From positions 2,604,001-2,668,000 of the forward strand of contig NZ_JAOEAL010000001.1 of NCBI RefSeq assembly GCF_029835735.1: DNA of 64,000 nt. Reading direction: 5' to 3'. A model generated the notes under the pieces. It saw nothing but the letters and a program-made list of their open reading frames with translations, made no database searches and was not told where the DNA came from. The stretch's first letter is position 1. Each line of letters starts with the position of its first letter. Made by a program: the position numbers and the translations under genes. Positions 53,246 to 62,865 of this stretch are shown here, piece after piece. The DNA comes from Shewanella sp. GD04112. GTDB taxonomy: Bacteria; Pseudomonadota; Gammaproteobacteria; Enterobacterales; Shewanellaceae.

Positions 53246-54943
53246 TTACAATTCCATTATGACTTTAGTTTTATTTCCTGGAGCCACTAATTCATAGCTC
53301 TTACAAAGAGACTTGACTAATAAAAGCCCACGACCCGAAATTTGAAACCAATCTGTTGATGCAGCCTGCTCTTTGGGGATATAACCCTCACCACTGTCGG
53401 ACACGATAATCTTGAGTTCATTTAACTGTGCATGCCATTCGAGCTCGACCTTGACCCAGTCAGAAGCGATCAATTTGTCTATGCTGCCTTCACGTATACT
53501 GTGGTACAGTTCAAAGCTCTCGGGATCATTTTTAAGTCGCGAGTCTAACTTAAGCACACCATGGTCCACTGCGTTGGTAACTAACTCAGAAACAACAGTA
53601 AATACCCTCTGACTAAACGTAGTAGAAAACCCAAAAATATTCAAAAACTGATTCAGTGAATTTAAATAATCGACATTTAACAGCATTGACCCCATCATTT
53701 TTATCGCCCAAGCAAACTCCCCTTTCATGCATATTTGACTCGATTTATGTTCTCGTTCTCGATACCAGTTATTTAATAACTCAAAATCGAGTACGCAGAC
53801 GGCAATATCATCGGTTATCTCATGTTCAAAAATACTTTTGAGTTTTGCTTTAAGGTGCTCGGTTAAATCGCGGCCGTAAAAACTCAGCAGTGAAATCACG
53901 CTATCCATGCCAAAAAAAACACCGCCTTTACTCTGTTGCTCGATTAAACCGTCACTAAGTAGACAAATTCGGCCAGTTTTAGGGATCGGGAATGTAGCAA
54001 TATTAGCGATAAACGAACTAGGCGATAAAATACCCAGCGCCATATTTTTAGAGCGATATCTTTGTATATGGTCCAGCTCGCTATGCCCGGTTGAACCCTC
54101 AAACTCATCTTGGTAAAGCAGTGCATCCGGCATACCGCCATTCCAAAGATGTATCTGATTCTTAAAGAAATCGACTTCCAATACCATAGCAGCAACAAAA
54201 CGATCGCCGGGGCTGTCTTCATACACGTTGGCATTGAGCTCGTAAATCAAACTCACCAAATTAAAGCCTTTCGCTACCATAGCTCTGAAGGTATTCGCCA
54301 CCCGTAAAATCGGCATGGCCGCGCTTAAACCATGGCCAGTGGAGTCGGCTATGATTAAAAAGAAATTACCGTTAGGTCCCACGGTATTGAGAATAATATC
54401 GCCGCTAAAATTGGCACTGGCTTGAGTAAACGTTTTGACAAAATCGTAAGTGACATTACCGATATTGACCAGATGCTCAAATAAGTGCCTCGCCATTTGT
54501 TCTTCGCGGGCTTTTTGATATAGCATCTTTTCTAAAATAGAGCGTTGTTGCTTAACTTGTTTCTCTAAGGAAAAATGTGCGAGCAGGCCTTCAACTTTAT
54601 GCCAAAATAGCTCTAAATTAATTGGTTTAATAATGTAATCGAGGGCGCCTAATCTAAAACAAGATAATATTTTTTGATACTCATTATCAGCGCTGATCAC
54701 AATCACTGGTACAGGTGACTCGCAATATCTTAATTTTTCTAATAACGTTAAAGCTGAACCGTCGGGTAGAAAATAATCCAATAAGATAAGCTCAATATTC
54801 TGCTGGTAAATTTCCTCACTGGCCTCTTCTAAACTACAACAAGTGATCACCCCCCAACCTTTACTGTGAATAAACGCGGTAATAATTTGGTTTGTCACTA
54901 GGTCATCTTCAATGACCAAAATATAGCGTTGGCTTTTAGGCAC
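53246..54943 (-). CDS. crsR: Partner-switch response regulator with PP2C and kinase domains (CrsR-like)
   Basis: A 565-residue protein with three domains. The receiver (1-120) has D56 in LILLDYFLPDG. The SpoIIE/PP2C phosphatase (about 165-395) has GNFFLIIADSTGHGLSAAMP. The C-terminal serine-kinase ATPase (about 425-565) has VVSELVTNAVDHG, IIVSDSGEGYIP and GRGLLLVKSL. This layout and the STAS partner directly upstream match CrsR/CrsA of Shewanella oneidensis, where CrsR binds sigma-S and releases it when CrsA takes its place. The start is GTG 54943, right after the crsA stop. Its place inside a che operon lets CheA or another kinase link motility to the general stress response. Confidence 0.85.
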   Translation of the reverse strand: MPKSQRYILVIEDDLVTNQIITAFIHSKGWGVITCCSLEEASEEIYQQNIELILLDYFLPDGSALTLLEKLRYCESPVPVIVISADNEYQKILSCFRLGALDYIIKPINLELFWHKVEGLLAHFSLEKQVKQQRSILEKMLYQKAREEQMARHLFEHLVNIGNVTYDFVKTFTQASANFSGDIILNTVGPNGNFFLIIADSTGHGLSAAMPILRVANTFRAMVAKGFNLVSLIYELNANVYEDSPGDRFVAAMVLEVDFFKNQIHLWNGGMPDALLYQDEFEGSTGHSELDHIQRYRSKNMALGILSPSSFIANIATFPIPKTGRICLLSDGLIEQQSKGGVFFGMDSVISLLSFYGRDLTEHLKAKLKSIFEHEITDDIAVCVLDFELLNNWYREREHKSSQICMKGEFAWAIKMMGSMLLNVDYLNSLNQFLNIFGFSTTFSQRVFTVVSELVTNAVDHGVLKLDSRLKNDPESFELYHSIREGSIDKLIASDWVKVELEWHAQLNELKIIVSDSGEGYIPKEQAASTDWFQISGRGLLLVKSLCKSYELVAPGNKTKVIMEL

Positions 54944-55240
54944 TTATACATCCCGTTCGACAAGATACAAACGACCCATATTAGCTATGTTGATAATTTC
55001 TTCCGCTTGACCGTGCAAACCTCGAATCGCCGTGCTGATCTGTCGCTCCAACGCTTTTCGATGCAGCAACACCATCATTCCAAGGGCCGAGCTATCAATG
55101 TAAAGCACGCGGCTAAAATCCAGCACTAAGTGCTTAATGTCCTCTTCGAGAAAGGCCTTTTGATAATCGTTGGTGAATTTTTTATGGTGATAAAAATCAA
55201 AACGTTCCGGCAAAGAGATGTAGAAAATATTAGCCATCAC
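54944..55240 (-). CDS. crsA: STAS-domain anti-sigma antagonist (CrsA-like)
   Basis: A 98-residue STAS protein. LVLDFSRVLYIDSSALGMMVLLH carries the DSSALG motif in which Ser is the phosphorylation switch of RsbV/SpoIIAA-type antagonists. Unphosphorylated, it should bind the kinase domain of the next gene's product and free sigma-S; the PP2C domain would keep it unphosphorylated. It lies between the first MCP gene and crsR, with a gap of 11 bases upstream and none downstream. Confidence 0.85.
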   Translation of the reverse strand: MMANIFYISLPERFDFYHHKKFTNDYQKAFLEEDIKHLVLDFSRVLYIDSSALGMMVLLHRKALERQISTAIRGLHGQAEEIINIANMGRLYLVERDV

Positions 55241-55251
55241 AATGTCCCTAT

Positions 55252-56388
55252 TTAGAAAAGCTCAATTTCACCGCAACTGATTTGACTTGCTGATACTGGG
55301 TTATGGGTATTTTTACGCCGACCACTGATCTGGGATACCAGACCATCACACTGTTCGTCGAATTCTTCAGGCGACATCGCGGTGACACTATTTAAGGACT
55401 CCCGCAAATGTTGCAGCGTCTGATTGGTGTAAATCATACTTTGGGAGGTGATATCGCTAAATTGTAAGCCACGAATAGCGTCTGCAATGGCGCTTTCCAA
55501 TTCATGGGCAGAGGCATCAATTCTGTCAATCACTGCGGCATCTTTTTCTGCTTTAACAATGATTTGCTCCAGCGCGGTATCGAGATCTTTTTTCGCCTCA
55601 ATAATGTAAGACATATCCTGAGCAGCCACTTTACTCACTTGATGGGTGAGCTGCTCGATTTGCACTTGAATGGTATGTAACTGTTTTTGAATACTTTCGC
55701 TAAAGCCTGCACTGCGATTAGATAAGGCGCGCACTTCATCGGCCACCACGGCAAAGCCCCTGCCCGCATCGCCCGCGCGGGCGGCTTCAATGGCCGCATT
55801 TAAGGCTAATAGATTAGTTTGCGAAGAGATTTGGTCTATATCCTTGAGTGCCTTCATCGCCTGAGGCATAGATTCATAAATCACATTGACCTTTTCGAGC
55901 AGATCGATATTGGATGCAGACATCTCAATGGTCGATTGAATAAAACGCTCTAGCGTCATCGAAGTGTTATTGGCAAATAGCTTCATCTGCTCTGAGTGAA
56001 AGATTTCTTCATCATCGGCGCTATGAACCAATGCTGAGATAAACTCGCTTTGCTCGTGCATTAATTTACCTAAGCCATCGAAGGCGCCACCGAGTAAATC
56101 AACCGCATCCGACTGTACCGACAGCACATCGTCGATACTCTGCTCGCAGGTCTTTAATGACACTGACACTTCTTGATAGAGATTAAGCTGATCTTGCCAG
56201 TCGCCGCTCGCTGCGGAAGTGGCAAAGGAGTGAGGTATGGGTTGAGAGGCTGAGGATTGTCGATAGAATTGCCAACCGAGCATGATAATCACGGCAACTA
56301 AGGTACTCAGCGTAAAACTGACTAAGCTGCCGATAAAATATCCTATTACTGCTGCAAACACTGCAACAATGCCATCCTTGTATGTCAT
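55252..56388 (-). CDS. Membrane methyl-accepting chemotaxis protein without a periplasmic sensor
   Basis: A 378-residue receptor and the first gene of the operon. Two adjacent hydrophobic helices at about 5-25 and 25-45 (VAVFAAVIGYFIGSLVSFTLSTLVAVIIMLGW) form a hairpin anchor with no room for a periplasmic domain. The cytoplasmic part has the MCP hairpin DQISSQTNLLALNAAIEAARAGDAGRGFAVVADEVRAL. It lacks the long methylation helices of classical MCPs, so it may be a sensor of membrane or energy state, or a partner for CrsR. The start is ATG 56388. Confidence 0.88.
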   Translation of the reverse strand: MTYKDGIVAVFAAVIGYFIGSLVSFTLSTLVAVIIMLGWQFYRQSSASQPIPHSFATSAASGDWQDQLNLYQEVSVSLKTCEQSIDDVLSVQSDAVDLLGGAFDGLGKLMHEQSEFISALVHSADDEEIFHSEQMKLFANNTSMTLERFIQSTIEMSASNIDLLEKVNVIYESMPQAMKALKDIDQISSQTNLLALNAAIEAARAGDAGRGFAVVADEVRALSNRSAGFSESIQKQLHTIQVQIEQLTHQVSKVAAQDMSYIIEAKKDLDTALEQIIVKAEKDAAVIDRIDASAHELESAIADAIRGLQFSDITSQSMIYTNQTLQHLRESLNSVTAMSPEEFDEQCDGLVSQISGRRKNTHNPVSASQISCGEIELF

Positions 56389-56662
56389 AGAGACTTCGCA
56401 ATTATTGATCTGTGATTAAAAAGTAGTTTCATATTCAGGGGTTTTCAAACGACTAACTGATTTTTTTCGCTCAAATCAGCACGGCGTGCGCAAAAATTGT
56501 ACGAATAGTGATTTGGCGCCAACTAAATCAGTAGAACGGCTTTTTTATCAGGCGAATGGCTGATTAACTCATAGACTTGTCTAGTGGATACATAAACTTA
56601 GCTGTGCAGCCTGCAAAGCCTAGGTTACACTGGCGTTGTCTTCGACTGGGATGGGATCATTT
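56389..56662. other. Divergent promoter region between the che operon and pat
   Basis: About 270 bases. It must hold the promoter of the whole chemotaxis operon and that of pat. I did not find a convincing sigma-28 box or another known operator. Confidence 0.4.
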
Positions 56663-59377
56663 ATGAGTCAACGTACATTACACTCCTTATTTAAACCCAC
56701 ATCCGTAGCCATTATTGGCGCCTCCAATAGTGAGAAACGCGCCGGTAATGTGCTGATGAAAAACCTGCTCTCGAGCGGATTTTCTGGCCCCATCATGCCC
56801 GTGACGCCAAAATACCGCGCCGTGATGGGTGTGCTTGCCTATCCCAATATTGAAGCCTTGCCGATAAAGCCCGATCTGGCAGTCATCTGTACCCGCGCCA
56901 GTCGCGTGCCCGCCATCGTCGAAACCCTGGCGCAATTCGGCTGTAAGGTGGCGATTATCATGGCCTCCGGCATGGCGCAGGAGATGAATGAAGAAGGTGT
57001 CAGCCTGCTCAACTTGGCCATGCAACATGCAAAACGCTACGGCATGCGCATTCTTGGCCCCAATAGTTTGGGGATGTTGTTACCGCCGTTAGGGCTCAAT
57101 GCCAGTTTGGCCCACGCCAGCGCCCTGCCCGGCAAAATTGCTTTTGTGTCGCAGTCTGCGGCGATTTGTACCACGGTACTGGATTGGGCCAACAACAAAG
57201 GTATTGGCTTTTCATCCTTTATCTCCCTTGGGGATGCCACCGATATTAACTTCGATGAATTGCTCGATTTCCTCGGCCGTGATAGCCGTACTAGTGCCAT
57301 CATGTTGTATATCGACTCTGTCAATGAGAAACGCCATTTTCTCTCTGCCGCCCGCGCAGCCTCCCGCAATAAGCCCATATTAGTGATTAAATCCGGTCGC
57401 AGCGCCGAAGGAGTGCGGGCTGCCAAGTTGCATACGGGTGGCATTGGCGGTAACGATGCCGTGTACGAAGCCGCCTTTAGGCGCGCAGGTATGCTGCGGG
57501 TAAATGATTTAATTGAACTTTTTGCCGCGGTAGAAAGCCTCGCCCACTCTAATCCATTGCAGGGCGAGCGATTAGGGATTATCAGTAATGGTGGCGGCCC
57601 AGCGGTATTGGCCGTCGATGAACTTATTCTGCGCGGCGGTAAACTGGCGGAATTATCCCAAGAGACCATCGCCAAACTCGATGCCGTGTTGCCCAATACG
57701 TGGTCGAAACAAAACCCCGTCGACATTATCGGCGATGCCAACGCCAGCCGTTACGCCAGCGCACTCAATATCCTGATGGATTGTGAAGAATTAGACGCCA
57801 TTTTGGTGCTGCATTCGCCGTCCGCCCTTGGTGAAAGTGTCGAGATTGCCGATGCCTTAATTAAAGTGATCCACGCGCATCCGAAGAAAAACCGCTTAAA
57901 TATCCTCACCAACTGGAGCGGTGAAGACTCGGCCTATCAAGCCCGCAAACGCTTTACCAAGGGCGGCATCTCCACCTATCGCACCCCCGAAGGTGCAGTC
58001 GGCGCCTTTATGCATATGGTGGAATATCGCCGTAACCAAAAACTGTTGCAGGAAGTGCCGCAGTCGATCCCCGACAATATTCCGACCGATAGCCAAACGG
58101 CGCGAAAACTGCTGCAAGCGGCACAGGCCAAGGGCAAAGCGGTACTCGAAACCCACGAGGCCAGCCCGATTTTACGCGCCTATGGCCTCAATACTATCGA
58201 CACTTGGTTTGTCAAAGATGCCGATGAGGCCGTCGCTATTGCCAATGAGGCGGGTTATCCCCTCGCGCTCAAGGTGCAATCGCCGAATATTTTGCATAAA
58301 TCCGATGTCCACGGCGTCATGCTTAACCTCACCTCGGCGGAAGATATTCGCCATGCCGCCAACGCAATCACCCAGCGGGTACATCAGGCCAATCCCGACG
58401 CGATTATCGAGGGCATGATAGTGCAGAAGATGGCCTTGACCGCAGGCGCGCAGGAAATTCGGGTCGCCGTGATTAGCGATCCCGTCTTCGGTCCGGCCAT
58501 CTGTTTAGGTGAAGGCGGCTCGGAGTGGGATCCGACTCAAGATGCTGCGGTCGCCTTGCCGCCACTCAATATGGCGCTGGCCCGTTACATGGTGATCCAA
58601 GCCTTAAAGACCCATAAATTAAAGGACAGGCATTTACCACTGGGGCTGGATATGAACGCCCTATGCGTGATGCTGACGCAAATTTCCCACATCATCATTG
58701 ACTGCCCAGAAATAGCATCGTTAGATCTTAACCCTGTGCTGGCGGCGGGAGAAAACATCACCCTGCTCGATGTGAATATCCGTCTGCACGATGCCAATAC
58801 CGATAACACCTCGCGTCTTGCCATCATGCCCTATCCCAAGGAATTAGAGGAGTTTGCCGAGCTTAAAAATGGTCTTAAGGTCATGCTGCGTCCGATCCTG
58901 CCCGAGGATGAGCCCAAGCATTTGGCCTTTGATAATTCCCTCTCCGATGAAGACAGGTACAAACGCTACTTTGGCGTGCGCTCTAAGATGACCCACGAGG
59001 AAATGGCGGTACTGACCCAAATCGACTATGCCCGCGAAATGGCGTTTATCGCCACCGCCAAGGGACCGGACGGTGATGACATCACCCTAGGTGCGGTCAG
59101 GGCCTCCATCGATCCCGACAATACCGAAGCCGAATTTGCCATGGCGGTACGGGGCGATCACCAAGGTATTGGGCTGGGTAAATTACTGCTCGAAAAATTG
59201 ATTAAATACTATCAAGCCAATGACACCCCAGTGCTAACGGGCTTTACCATGTTTGAAAACCGCAATATGGCAAGCCTTGCCAAGAGCTTAGGCTTTAAGG
59301 TTACCTTCGATATGGAAGAACATTTGATCAAAATGCATATGGATCTTAAGGCGCCCAACGCCAATAAGAGTCAATAG
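56663..59377 (+). CDS. pat: Pat-type protein lysine acetyltransferase (acyl-CoA synthetase-like plus GNAT)
   Basis: A 904-residue protein. The N-terminal CoA-binding and ligase-like part (SVAIIGASNSEKRAGNVLMKNLL, RILGPNSLGML, SQSAAICTTVLDWA) resembles NDP-forming acetyl-CoA synthetase but probably serves regulation. An ATP-grasp-like part follows at about 480-710 (GYPLALKVQSPNILHKSDVHGV). The last 160 residues are a GNAT domain (EAEFAMAVRGDHQGIGLGKLLLEKLI, the acetyl-CoA loop). This is the layout of Pat/YfiQ, which acetylates and silences acetyl-CoA synthetase. The start is ATG 56663; an in-frame TTG 27 bases earlier lacks support. It is a single gene with its own terminator. Confidence 0.88.
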   Translation: MSQRTLHSLFKPTSVAIIGASNSEKRAGNVLMKNLLSSGFSGPIMPVTPKYRAVMGVLAYPNIEALPIKPDLAVICTRASRVPAIVETLAQFGCKVAIIMASGMAQEMNEEGVSLLNLAMQHAKRYGMRILGPNSLGMLLPPLGLNASLAHASALPGKIAFVSQSAAICTTVLDWANNKGIGFSSFISLGDATDINFDELLDFLGRDSRTSAIMLYIDSVNEKRHFLSAARAASRNKPILVIKSGRSAEGVRAAKLHTGGIGGNDAVYEAAFRRAGMLRVNDLIELFAAVESLAHSNPLQGERLGIISNGGGPAVLAVDELILRGGKLAELSQETIAKLDAVLPNTWSKQNPVDIIGDANASRYASALNILMDCEELDAILVLHSPSALGESVEIADALIKVIHAHPKKNRLNILTNWSGEDSAYQARKRFTKGGISTYRTPEGAVGAFMHMVEYRRNQKLLQEVPQSIPDNIPTDSQTARKLLQAAQAKGKAVLETHEASPILRAYGLNTIDTWFVKDADEAVAIANEAGYPLALKVQSPNILHKSDVHGVMLNLTSAEDIRHAANAITQRVHQANPDAIIEGMIVQKMALTAGAQEIRVAVISDPVFGPAICLGEGGSEWDPTQDAAVALPPLNMALARYMVIQALKTHKLKDRHLPLGLDMNALCVMLTQISHIIIDCPEIASLDLNPVLAAGENITLLDVNIRLHDANTDNTSRLAIMPYPKELEEFAELKNGLKVMLRPILPEDEPKHLAFDNSLSDEDRYKRYFGVRSKMTHEEMAVLTQIDYAREMAFIATAKGPDGDDITLGAVRASIDPDNTEAEFAMAVRGDHQGIGLGKLLLEKLIKYYQANDTPVLTGFTMFENRNMASLAKSLGFKVTFDMEEHLIKMHMDLKAPNANKSQ

Positions 59378-59410
59378 CGCGAAGCAAACTTCGCCCCGCT
59401 GGACACAATA

Positions 59411-59443
59411 AAAAACGCCGCACTCAAAAGATGCGGCGTTTTT
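59411..59443. terminator. Bidirectional Rho-independent terminator after pat
   Basis: Arms of 12 bases, AAAAACGCCGCA (59411-59422) and TGCGGCGTTTTT (59432-59443), with a nine-base loop and A/T runs on both sides. It can end pat and the convergent efflux operon. Confidence 0.9.
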
Positions 59444-59500
59444 CTATTTATCATGCATTTATCGCTAGCGTGATGCCCTCAACTCCGACGAATACTCGTC

Positions 59501-61081
59501 CTATGGCTTTGGTTTTTTATGCACGCCTTTAAGCAGAAACACTAAGGGCACGGCGGATAACGTCACCCACATCATTAACCTAAAGTCCTGCAAATAGGCC
59601 AAGGTCGCCGCCTGACGATTCACTTCGGCATTGAGTAAGGCTATGCCCTGTGTCGTCGATAAATCAACGGCATGAAGATCAACGGCGTGCTTGAGCGCAA
59701 AACTAAAGGGATGAATGTAATCGGCAAACGCCGCATGATTCATCTGTGTGTGCTGGGCAAGATAGGTGATCACCACGGAGATCCCTATACTGCTGCCGAT
59801 ATTTCGCATCAGACTAAAGAGCGCAGTCCCCTCATTACGGTATTTTGCCGCTAAGGTTGCAAAGGTAATGGTCGAGAGTGGCACAAAGATAAAGCCCAAG
59901 CCAAGGCCTTGGATAACCCCAGTTCGCACTATATCCCAGCCGGTAATATTGGTGTTAAAGCCCGTCATCTCCCATAGGGACAAAATGGTGAGCATCAAAC
60001 CTAAAAAGATTTGGTAACGTACATCCACTTTGCCGGCGAGCTTACCCACAGTCATCATGGCGATCATAGTGCCGACGCCCCTTGGCGCCAGCAAGTAACC
60101 CACATCAATCACAGGATAACCTAACAGGGTCTGCATAAAAGGCGGCAATAAGGCCATGGTCGCCAGCAGAATAATCCCGATGATAAAAATGAAGATAAGC
60201 CCGACACTGAAGTTTCTGTCCTTAAACAGCCCAGGCTCAATAAAGGGATGTTTATGGGTAAAGATATGGGCAATAAACAGATAAAACGCCATGCCAGCAA
60301 TTATGGCTTCGATAACGATTTCACGACTGGAAAACCAATCGAGGGATTCTCCCCTATCGAGCAACATTTGCAGGGCGCCAATGGCCAGACTCAACATGGC
60401 AAAACCGAGTAAATCGAACTTGCGGCTATGGTCCAGCGGCGTTTCTTTCACATAGGCGGCAAGACCAAACCAAGCCAATAGCCCAAAAGGCAGGTTGATA
60501 TAGAACACCCAGCGCCAGTTGTAATACTCAGTTAACCAACCACCGAGGGATGGTCCCAAAATCGGCCCGACCATCACACCAACACCCCAAAGGGCCATGG
60601 CCGAACCATGGCGCTCTGGCGGGTAACTGTCGAGTAATACCGATTGGGATAAAGGCACTAAACTGGCACCAAACACCCCTTGCAATAAGCGAAATAACAC
60701 AATTTGCTCAAGGTTTTGCGCCGCACCGCACAGCATAGAGGCAATCGTAAAGCCCACCACTGCCCACATAAATACCCGTTTACGCCCAATCCTGGCGGTT
60801 AAAAAACCCGTCAGCGGCATAAAAATCGCCGCGGCCACAATATAGGAGGTTAACACCCAAGAGATCTGATCCTGAGTCGCCCCCATGCTGCCCTGCATAT
60901 GGGGCAAGGCCACGTTGGCAATCGTTGTATCCAGCGCCTGCATAATGGTCGCTAGCATCACCGAAAGCGTGATAAACCCAAGATGTTGCTCGTGCTTTTT
61001 GGTATCGGTTTGCAAAGCACCGCTCGCGTTAACGGCCTCAGCTTGGGCATGGTCTTGCCCTGCCATCACTTGCTGACTCAC
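59501..61081 (-). CDS. EmrB-like DHA2-family efflux permease
   Basis: A 526-residue inner-membrane transporter with 14 hydrophobic segments. LATIMQALDTTIANVALPHMQGSMGATQDQISWVLTSYIVAAAIFMPLTGFLTARIGRKRVF is the DHA2/EmrB opening with MFS motif A; GPILGPSLGGWLTEYYNWRWVFYINLP is the motif C region. Together with the periplasmic adaptor and a TolC-type protein elsewhere it should export drugs using protons. The start is GTG 61081, overlapping the stop of the adaptor gene as GTGA. It is the last gene of the marR-adaptor-permease operon. Confidence 0.92.
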   Translation of the reverse strand: MSQQVMAGQDHAQAEAVNASGALQTDTKKHEQHLGFITLSVMLATIMQALDTTIANVALPHMQGSMGATQDQISWVLTSYIVAAAIFMPLTGFLTARIGRKRVFMWAVVGFTIASMLCGAAQNLEQIVLFRLLQGVFGASLVPLSQSVLLDSYPPERHGSAMALWGVGVMVGPILGPSLGGWLTEYYNWRWVFYINLPFGLLAWFGLAAYVKETPLDHSRKFDLLGFAMLSLAIGALQMLLDRGESLDWFSSREIVIEAIIAGMAFYLFIAHIFTHKHPFIEPGLFKDRNFSVGLIFIFIIGIILLATMALLPPFMQTLLGYPVIDVGYLLAPRGVGTMIAMMTVGKLAGKVDVRYQIFLGLMLTILSLWEMTGFNTNITGWDIVRTGVIQGLGLGFIFVPLSTITFATLAAKYRNEGTALFSLMRNIGSSIGISVVITYLAQHTQMNHAAFADYIHPFSFALKHAVDLHAVDLSTTQGIALLNAEVNRQAATLAYLQDFRLMMWVTLSAVPLVFLLKGVHKKPKP

Positions 61082-62133
61082 AGACTAAAACCCAACAACT
61101 GACGTTGATATTCAGTATCGATATCCACCACGGCGCTTAATCCGGCGCGCAGCGGCGCCTCGGGCAGCGCGGTATCAATGGCAATTCGCACCGGAACGCG
61201 CTGGGCGATTTTCACCCAGTTGCCGGTTGCATTTTGCGCGGGGATCAGCGAGAACTCTGCACCCGTTGCGGGACTTAAACTCTCGACCGTACCTTGCCAG
61301 TGATTATCGGGAAAGGTATCGATATGGATATTGACCTTTTGCCCGGGTTTGACGTGGGTTAAATCGGTTTCGGTGAAGTTCGCCTCAATCCAGAGGGCAT
61401 GATCGGCTACCAGCGCGAGGGCAATGGCGCCAACATTCACATATTGTCCTAGCTTTGGCAGTTGGCTGACGACGCCTGATACTGGGGCTTTAATCTCCAC
61501 GCGGCTTAAATCAAGCTTGGCTTCATTTAATTGGGCTAAGGCTTCTAAATAGCTGGGATGTTGTTCAATCGGAAAATCGGGGCTGCCGCCTAAGCTTTCG
61601 GCGATGCGGTGTAAGTCTTTTTGCAGGGTCTGAATATTCTGCCGCGCAATATCGGTATTTTGCCTTGCATCTTCAAGCTGAGATTCAGACACAAAGTGTT
61701 TACCGATCAAATTCTCCTGCCGCTTTTGCTCTTTCTCCGCAAAGGCTAACTTGGTCTCTGCCAGAGTGATTTCGGCTTGCTTCTCATGGTAACTCGCCTT
61801 GAGTACCGCTAAATCCGTCTTGACCTGTGCCAATTTGGCACTCGCCTTATCGACCATCACCTTAAACATGGCATCGTCGAGGCGAAACAACACTTTCCCC
61901 TTCTCAACCCTTTGGTTTTCAACCACATACAAGCTGTCGACATTCCCAGCCACTTGCGCGCTTACGGGCACTTTATCCGCCTTTACATAGGCGTTATCGG
62001 TTTCCATATAACGGCCGCCATGCAGGTAAACCGCACCTATGGCCAGCACGGATAACAGCGGCACCACAATCAGTAATATGCCGCGCTTTTTACGCGTATT
62101 CGCTTTAGGTGCTTGAGGATTTGCGTCACTCAT
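61078..62133 (-). CDS. EmrA-like membrane fusion protein of the efflux pump
   Basis: A 351-residue adaptor. One membrane helix at about 18-38 (RGILLIVVPLLSVLAIGAVYL) is followed by METDNAYVKADKVPVSAQVAG, typical of EmrA/HlyD proteins, a helical hairpin (about 95-190) and a lipoyl-like and barrel region (VEIKAPVSGVVSQLPKLGQYVNVG, ALWIEANFTETDLTHVKPGQKVNIHID). It spans the periplasm to a TolC-type channel that is not encoded here. The start is ATG 62133 with GGAG. It lies 57 bases after marR. Confidence 0.92.
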   Translation of the reverse strand: MSDANPQAPKANTRKKRGILLIVVPLLSVLAIGAVYLHGGRYMETDNAYVKADKVPVSAQVAGNVDSLYVVENQRVEKGKVLFRLDDAMFKVMVDKASAKLAQVKTDLAVLKASYHEKQAEITLAETKLAFAEKEQKRQENLIGKHFVSESQLEDARQNTDIARQNIQTLQKDLHRIAESLGGSPDFPIEQHPSYLEALAQLNEAKLDLSRVEIKAPVSGVVSQLPKLGQYVNVGAIALALVADHALWIEANFTETDLTHVKPGQKVNIHIDTFPDNHWQGTVESLSPATGAEFSLIPAQNATGNWVKIAQRVPVRIAIDTALPEAPLRAGLSAVVDIDTEYQRQLLGFSL

Positions 62134-62190
62134 TACAACAACTCCAACTTCACTAAATGTCTATCACGGGGATGGGTTTATCTGCTTTGA

Positions 62191-62625
62191 TTAAGCTGAA
62201 AAATTTTTATGGATTTGCGATAACAGCCGGATAACAGTCTCTGACTCGGCTTCATCGAATCCTTTAAAGGCTTGGGTGTACACTATGGTCACGGCACGTT
62301 CAATTTCGGCTAAATGGGGCGCGGCCGCCTCCGTCAAAAATAACTGAAAAGCGCGTCTGTCTTTGGCATCGGGTCTGCGTTCAACCAGCCCAGCATCACA
62401 CAGCACATCGATTAATCTCGCGGCCGTGATAGGTTTAATTTCGAGGCGATCCGCCAGCTCAATCTGCTTAAGGCCTTCATTACGGGCGATATGCAATAAG
62501 GCTCTTGCCTGCGATAACGTCAGTGAGCAATCCGCCGTGGGCCTGTAGGTTTCTTGGAACACACGGCGCATCATGCGGGTAATATCACTTAAGAGTGCGC
62601 CTAGGGTATTTGATGAGGTTTTCAT
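62191..62625 (-). CDS. MarR-family repressor of the efflux operon
   Basis: A 144-residue regulator. The winged helix reads LTLSQARALLHIARNEGLKQIELADRLEIKPITAARLIDVLCDAGLVERRPDAKDRR; the DxRxxx beta-wing (DAKDRRAFQLFLT) is typical of MarR proteins. It probably represses the operon and is released by a drug-like ligand, as EmrR does. The start is ATG 62625 with GGATGG upstream; the frame opens at 62694, but that region holds the operator, which ends five bases before this start. It is first in the operon marR-emrA-emrB. Confidence 0.9.
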   Translation of the reverse strand: MKTSSNTLGALLSDITRMMRRVFQETYRPTADCSLTLSQARALLHIARNEGLKQIELADRLEIKPITAARLIDVLCDAGLVERRPDAKDRRAFQLFLTEAAAPHLAEIERAVTIVYTQAFKGFDEAESETVIRLLSQIHKNFSA

Positions 62626-62629
62626 AAGC

Positions 62630-62664
62630 CATCCACATAGTAAGCATTGCTTATTATATGGATG
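62630..62664. promoter_or_regulatory. 35-bp palindromic operator upstream of marR
   Basis: Two 17-bp half sites, CATCCACATAGTAAGCA and the complement of CATCCATATAATAAGCA, match at 15 of 17 positions around one central base; the inner 13 bp are perfect. It lies five bases before the start codon and covers the ribosome site. This is the expected place for autorepression by the MarR protein. Confidence 0.75.
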
Positions 62665-62865
62665 ACATCGAATGTAAAGCAATTGCCAGCACAATCAACA
62701 AAGGTAACAAAATGCAAAGTCAGACGGAGTAAAGGGTTAAGCTATTGATCAAATAGAGCATTAATCTTTGTTCATCGAGTGATTCCAACGACTATCTGAC
62801 TCAAAGCACTTAAAGGCACAGGAATAAGTTAAGAGCGTGTATGACCTGACGCTTTGCGGTAACTC

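Noticed and set aside
56636..56662. Upstream TTG start of pat
   Set aside because: No Shine-Dalgarno, and homologues begin near MSQRTLHSLF.
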